Shown: positions 6,611 through 8,590 of the stretch, in pieces | How positions within the stretch are numbered: position 1 is the first letter of the stretch | Layout of the letters: every line of letters starts with the position of its first letter | Assembly (NCBI GenBank): GCA_023417885.1 | Contig: JAEZED010000120.1 | Location: 1 to 8,590 of the forward strand | Direction: 5' to 3' | DNA length: 8,590 nt | DNA from: Planctomycetota bacterium | Lineage (GTDB): Bacteria > Planctomycetota > Phycisphaerae > Tepidisphaerales > Tepidisphaeraceae | The notes under the pieces: generated by a model | What the model saw: the letters and a program-made list of their open reading frames with translations, nothing else | Told to the model about the DNA's origin: nothing | Databases searched by the model: none | Program-made: the position numbers and the translations under genes

Positions 6611-7099
6611 TTGAGCAGGAGTGCAAACCGCGGGTGCCTGGGCTTTCTCTTCTTCGGGAGCCGCGCGCCTGAATCGAAGGAGGCCCGGGCCGCCGCCCGC
6701 GTGGAGGTCCGGCGGAAGTTCCTCACCGACGCGGAGGTCAACTTCTTCCACGTGCTGCGGTCGGTCGTGGGGGAGCGGGGGCAGATCTTCGCCCAGGTGT
6801 CGCTCGGACAGTTGCTCGTCGCGCGGTCGGACGACTTCTCGGCCCGAGGCGCCGCCCGGAACCGGTTCGACCGGAAGACGATCGACTTCCTGATCTGCGA
6901 CCCGACGACCCTCCACCCGCTCGTGGCGATCGAGCTGGACGATTCGACTCACACCCGCGCAAAGCGCCAGGCACGGGATGAACAGGTGGACGCCCTGCTC
7001 GCCGAGGCGGGCCTGCCGCTCGTGCGGATCAGAGCGCGACGCACATACGACACGCGGGAGGTGGAGGGGGTGGTAGGACCATACTTGTCCTCAAGGTGA
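6611..7099 (+). CDS. DUF2726 domain protein, PD-(D/E)XK nuclease-like
   Basis: From the TTG at 6611 this is 162 residues. The DUF2726 domain spans about 36-141: FLTDAEVNFFHVLRSVVG (37-54), FAQVSLGQLL (60-69), then RKTIDFLICD (88-97), VAIELDDSTH (105-114), RDEQVDALLAEAGLPLVRI (122-140). The D92, E108-x-D110, H114 and terminal L-x-R-I pattern is that of the endonuclease-like fold also seen in DUF559 and Vsr proteins, with Asp in place of the catalytic Lys of ExK. Family members are often called topoisomerase-like or nuclease-like, but activity is unproven. The start is uncertain. The N-terminal GCLGFLFFGSR (8-18) looks like a real short hydrophobic leader, yet the only nearby in-frame starts are TTG 6611 and GTG 6701, both with poor ribosome binding sites. 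The frame stays open to GTG 6422, but that stretch does not look like protein. It is divergent from the OPT gene. Confidence 0.7.
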   Translation: MSRSANRGCLGFLFFGSRAPESKEARAAARVEVRRKFLTDAEVNFFHVLRSVVGERGQIFAQVSLGQLLVARSDDFSARGAARNRFDRKTIDFLICDPTTLHPLVAIELDDSTHTRAKRQARDEQVDALLAEAGLPLVRIRARRTYDTREVEGVVGPYLSSR

Positions 7100-7146
7100 T
7101 CTCGCGCTAGCCATTGATGTGAACGATGTCCCTTCTATCCGCCTCT

Positions 7147-7209
7147 TCACGAGCAGGACGTCATGACCAGGCCCAATGAAACCAGGATGAGCCTACCGAA
7201 TCTGAGCAT
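7147..7209 (-). CDS. 20-residue ORF consisting of a lipoprotein signal peptide
   Basis: The peptide opens MLRFGR, runs through a hydrophobic LILVSLGLVM stretch and ends TSCS before a TGA. This is a complete type II signal peptide (basic n-region, h-region, lipobox MTSC) with a single residue after the lipidated Cys. AAAGG lies about 10 bases upstream of the ATG. It may be a lipoprotein gene broken just after its leader, or a genuine tiny lipopeptide. A one-base shift after the Cys opens a further ARE EADRRD-type stretch, but only for 16 codons. It lies in less GC-rich DNA downstream of the larger lipoprotein gene, on the same strand. Confidence 0.35.
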   Translation of the reverse strand: MLRFGRLILVSLGLVMTSCS

Positions 7210-7222
7210 CTGACGGATTGCC

Positions 7223-7237
7223 TTTGAACTATTCAAA
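7223..7237. repeat. AT-rich inverted repeat between two mini-ORFs
   Basis: TTTGAA-CTA-TTCAAA is a perfect 6-base inverted repeat with a 3-base loop. On the - strand it lies three bases after the TAA that ends the 7240-7302 ORF and 13 bases before the ATG of the 7147-7209 ORF. It stands out as AT-rich in GC-rich surroundings and could be an operator or a weak attenuating hairpin. Confidence 0.3.
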
Positions 7238-7239
7238 TC

Positions 7240-7302
7240 TTAACTGGTCGACCTTGTGTGCGGCACCAGCTCGCCAAGCCGGAACGTGACCGTGTCGCTC
7301 AT
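7240..7302 (-). CDS. 20-residue ORF with a good ribosome binding site
   Basis: It encodes MSDTVTFRLGELVPHTR and three more residues before TAA. GGGAG sits six bases before the ATG, the best-spaced Shine-Dalgarno on this side of the window. It begins 41 bases after the stop of the 314-residue lipoprotein, on the same strand. I do not recognise it. It could be a small protein, the start of a gene broken by a shift, or a remnant: the frame is also open upstream into the end of the lipoprotein gene in a different phase. Confidence 0.3.
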   Translation of the reverse strand: MSDTVTFRLGELVPHTRSTS

Positions 7303-7343
7303 CTCAAACTCCCGCAAGCAAGGGCGGCCGGCGAAGGGCGGCG

Positions 7344-8288
7344 TCAATCGGCCGGCGCCGGCGCGGTGGTGGGGCCGAGCTGCGCGGGAAGGCCGCCGAT
7401 GACCTGCTCCGGAAACAGGATAGGATCAAAGTCCTTTGCGCGAAGATACGACAGCTTTGGCACCGCCGTGGTGCCCAGCCGCTCGGCGATGCGGGGGTCA
7501 TCGAAGTTGTTCGAGTACACGAGGACGGTGTGAACGTACTTCTGCACTGGCCAAGAAGGCTCGTCAGCAAGGTCGTACAGCAGGTTCAATCCCCTCCTGG
7601 TATTGGCTGCCGACGGATCCAGTGGCGGATAGCCCTCTTCCACCTCGCGCCGGATCTGCTGCATTCGAAGGATCTCTTGTACGAGCCACCTTCGATACGC
7701 CGGGTCCTTCCCATAGCTCTCCGGATCAAGGTCGAACCAGGTGAAGACCGCCGCTTCCGGATCGAGGGTGTACATACTGCCAAGCGGCGCTCTATCGGCT
7801 TCTAACGCGCCGGTGGACACGGCCTTCATGATCACGGGGAATCTTGCGTCCGCACCTTCTGCCGGCTCCACGTCAAAGACGCCCGCCTGCTCGAGCATCA
7901 TGAAGGCTTGAGCTCGGATCTCGGGGTAGTCCCGGTTCTGAAGCGACGGTAATAGAGCCATCAGCAGTTCCATCTGATCCAGATCCAGCGCCTCGAGAAG
8001 CATCGGGAGCGCCCTGGCGGCCCGGCCGTCACCGCCGACATCGAACGAATTCGTGGCGCTCCGAAAGACCGTCGCTTCCACAAATTCGCGCAGCGCTGCG
8101 TGACGCTCCGGGCGCGAGGCGCCTTCCAGGGTTCGCTCGATCTCGGCCACAACTCCCTGGCGCTCCGCGTCCGTTTCGACGCGGACCAGCTTCGTCATCA
8201 GCCGCTCTGTACGCCCGGCGCAGCCGATTAGCCATACGGCGAGCGCACAAAACACGAAACAGATCAGCGTCGATCGGGAGGAGGACAC
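7344..8288 (-). CDS. Uncharacterised lipoprotein with a helical, HEAT-like body
   Basis: The product has 314 residues from the GTG at 8288. It begins with a clear lipoprotein signal: VSSSRS, a hydrophobic core (about 7-21) and a lipobox LIGC with Cys at 23, so it should be anchored in a membrane facing the periplasm. The mature part is rich in paired helices (for example LREFVEATVF, ALPMLLEALDLDQMELLMALLPSL, IRAQAFMMLEQAG), like degenerate HEAT/ARM repeats. It has a central FTWFDLDPESYGKDPAYRRWLVQEIL segment and a low-complexity end (GPTTAPAPAD). I see no catalytic motif and cannot name a family. The frame is open further up to 8444, but that would bury the signal peptide and overlap the preceding gene, so GTG 8288 is chosen; AGGG lies five bases before it. 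Codon use is less GC-biased than in the OPT region. Confidence 0.75.
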   Translation of the reverse strand: MSSSRSTLICFVFCALAVWLIGCAGRTERLMTKLVRVETDAERQGVVAEIERTLEGASRPERHAALREFVEATVFRSATNSFDVGGDGRAARALPMLLEALDLDQMELLMALLPSLQNRDYPEIRAQAFMMLEQAGVFDVEPAEGADARFPVIMKAVSTGALEADRAPLGSMYTLDPEAAVFTWFDLDPESYGKDPAYRRWLVQEILRMQQIRREVEEGYPPLDPSAANTRRGLNLLYDLADEPSWPVQKYVHTVLVYSNNFDDPRIAERLGTTAVPKLSYLRAKDFDPILFPEQVIGGLPAQLGPTTAPAPAD

Positions 8289-8367
8289 GCAAACCCTGAC
8301 CTTCTTAGAGGCGAAGTTCGAACTCGCGGGCAATCCGCTGGTGTATCTCGACCTGATTATCAATGTT

Positions 8368-8567
8368 TCAGTGTGAGAACAGGTTGTCAACATTGTCATT
8401 GCCGGGGATATCGTCCTTCTCAGGATCCTTGATCGGATCACCAAACAGGTCGTGGAAGCGCACCTCTTCAGACACGTCCATATTCACAACCAAGTGCCCG
8501 GGCGTCATTCCTCCATTAGGCAGGTTGCCTTTGCCACCCTCGGGCGGGGATGTCCCCTGCCCTCCCC
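8368..8567 (-). CDS. C-terminal fragment of an unidentified gene, cut by contig end
   Basis: The last 65 codons of a - strand gene are present; the 5' part lies beyond the contig. The visible tail starts with a Gly/Pro-rich stretch (GGQGTSPPEGGKGNLPNGG), then GHLVVNMDVSEEVRFHDLFG, and ends acidic (DPEKDDIPGNDNVDNLFSH). Internal ATGs lack well-spaced ribosome binding sites, so a truncated gene is more likely than a short complete one. The family is not recognisable. After the TGA at 8368-8370 the same frame stays open for 20 codons to a TAA at 8305-8307, which is 16 bases before the lipoprotein GTG. The gene may therefore once have ended there. Confidence 0.45.
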
Positions 8568-8590
8568 CTGTCTCTTATAAACATAACCGA
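8568..8590 (+). other. Nextera / Tn5 mosaic-end adapter remnant at contig end
   Basis: The terminal 23 bases begin CTGTCTCTTATA, the start of the Tn5 mosaic end as read through into a Nextera adapter. They continue in register with the rest of that adapter to ...CCGA, with three mismatches, all reading A where the adapter has C, C and T. That is what low-quality read ends look like. The adapter sequence is from established knowledge of the library kit. These bases should not be treated as genomic. Confidence 0.9.

Noticed and set aside
4432..6672. Long + strand open frame (746 codons) antisense to the OPT gene
   Set aside because: Composition is a GC-rich shadow (Asp, Arg, Gly, Gln runs, no hydrophobic core). 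The opposite strand encodes a clear transporter with family motifs.
850..7099. Defence island idea (methyltransferase plus nuclease-like DUF2726)
   Set aside because: The methyltransferase lacks DNA-methylase motifs, the two genes are more than 5 kb apart with unrelated genes between, and no target-recognition, helicase or toxin gene is present.
8368..8370. Recoding of TGA as an amino acid
   Set aside because: TGA is used as a normal stop for several other genes here (methyltransferase, GNAT, OPT, glycosyltransferase), and no selenocysteine hairpin is evident after it.
8289..8444. N-terminal extension of the lipoprotein to ATG 8444
   Set aside because: It would put 52 residues before a clean lipoprotein signal peptide and overlap the tail of the preceding gene.
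8542..8562. Inverted repeat GGGCGGGG / CCCC(T)GCCC near the contig end
   Set aside because: It lies inside coding sequence in low-quality contig-end DNA; there is no T-tract, and it may simply be where assembly stopped.

Overview
The window is a GC-rich bacterial chromosome fragment. It ends at the physical end of an assembled contig: the last 23 bases look like a degraded Nextera/Tn5 read-through adapter, not genomic DNA. The lineage cannot be fixed from the sequence. The OPT-family transporter paired with a two-helix membrane protein, an EF-hand-like Ca-loop in an exported segment and an unclassified HEAT-like lipoprotein would fit Planctomycetota or a similar GC-rich environmental phylum, but that is a weak inference. 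No rRNA, tRNA, CRISPR array, insertion sequence or transposase is visible.

Left part, + strand (1-2065): a six-helix DUF2306 membrane protein (65-745), a small class I SAM-dependent methyltransferase (850-1482) and a GNAT acetyltransferase (1529-2065). These are ordinary accessory or housekeeping genes of unknown substrate. The last two are close enough to share a transcript.

Centre, - strand (6342 down to 2126): an OPT-family oligopeptide/metal-chelate transporter (4444-6342) overlaps by an ATGA junction with a 299-residue two-helix membrane protein (3548-4447). A GT4-like glycosyltransferase follows after 123 bases (2126-3424). The overlap makes the two-helix protein the best candidate in the window for an undescribed transporter subunit. 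The transporter has an EF-hand/dockerin-like acidic loop in a hydrophilic segment between membrane spans.

Right part: a DUF2726 protein on the + strand (about 6611-7099), a PD-(D/E)XK-like nuclease-fold domain whose start is uncertain. Then come less GC-biased intergenic DNA (7100-7343) with two 20-codon ORFs on the - strand, one of which is almost exactly a lipoprotein signal peptide; an unclassified lipoprotein of 314 residues (7344-8288, - strand); and the C-terminal tail of a further - strand gene cut by the contig end (8368-8567).

I see no convincing multi-gene defence or biosynthetic system. The points most worth following are the OPT plus two-helix protein pair, the Ca-loop in the transporter, the signal-peptide-only ORF, and the adapter at the contig end, which limits what can be said of the last gene.
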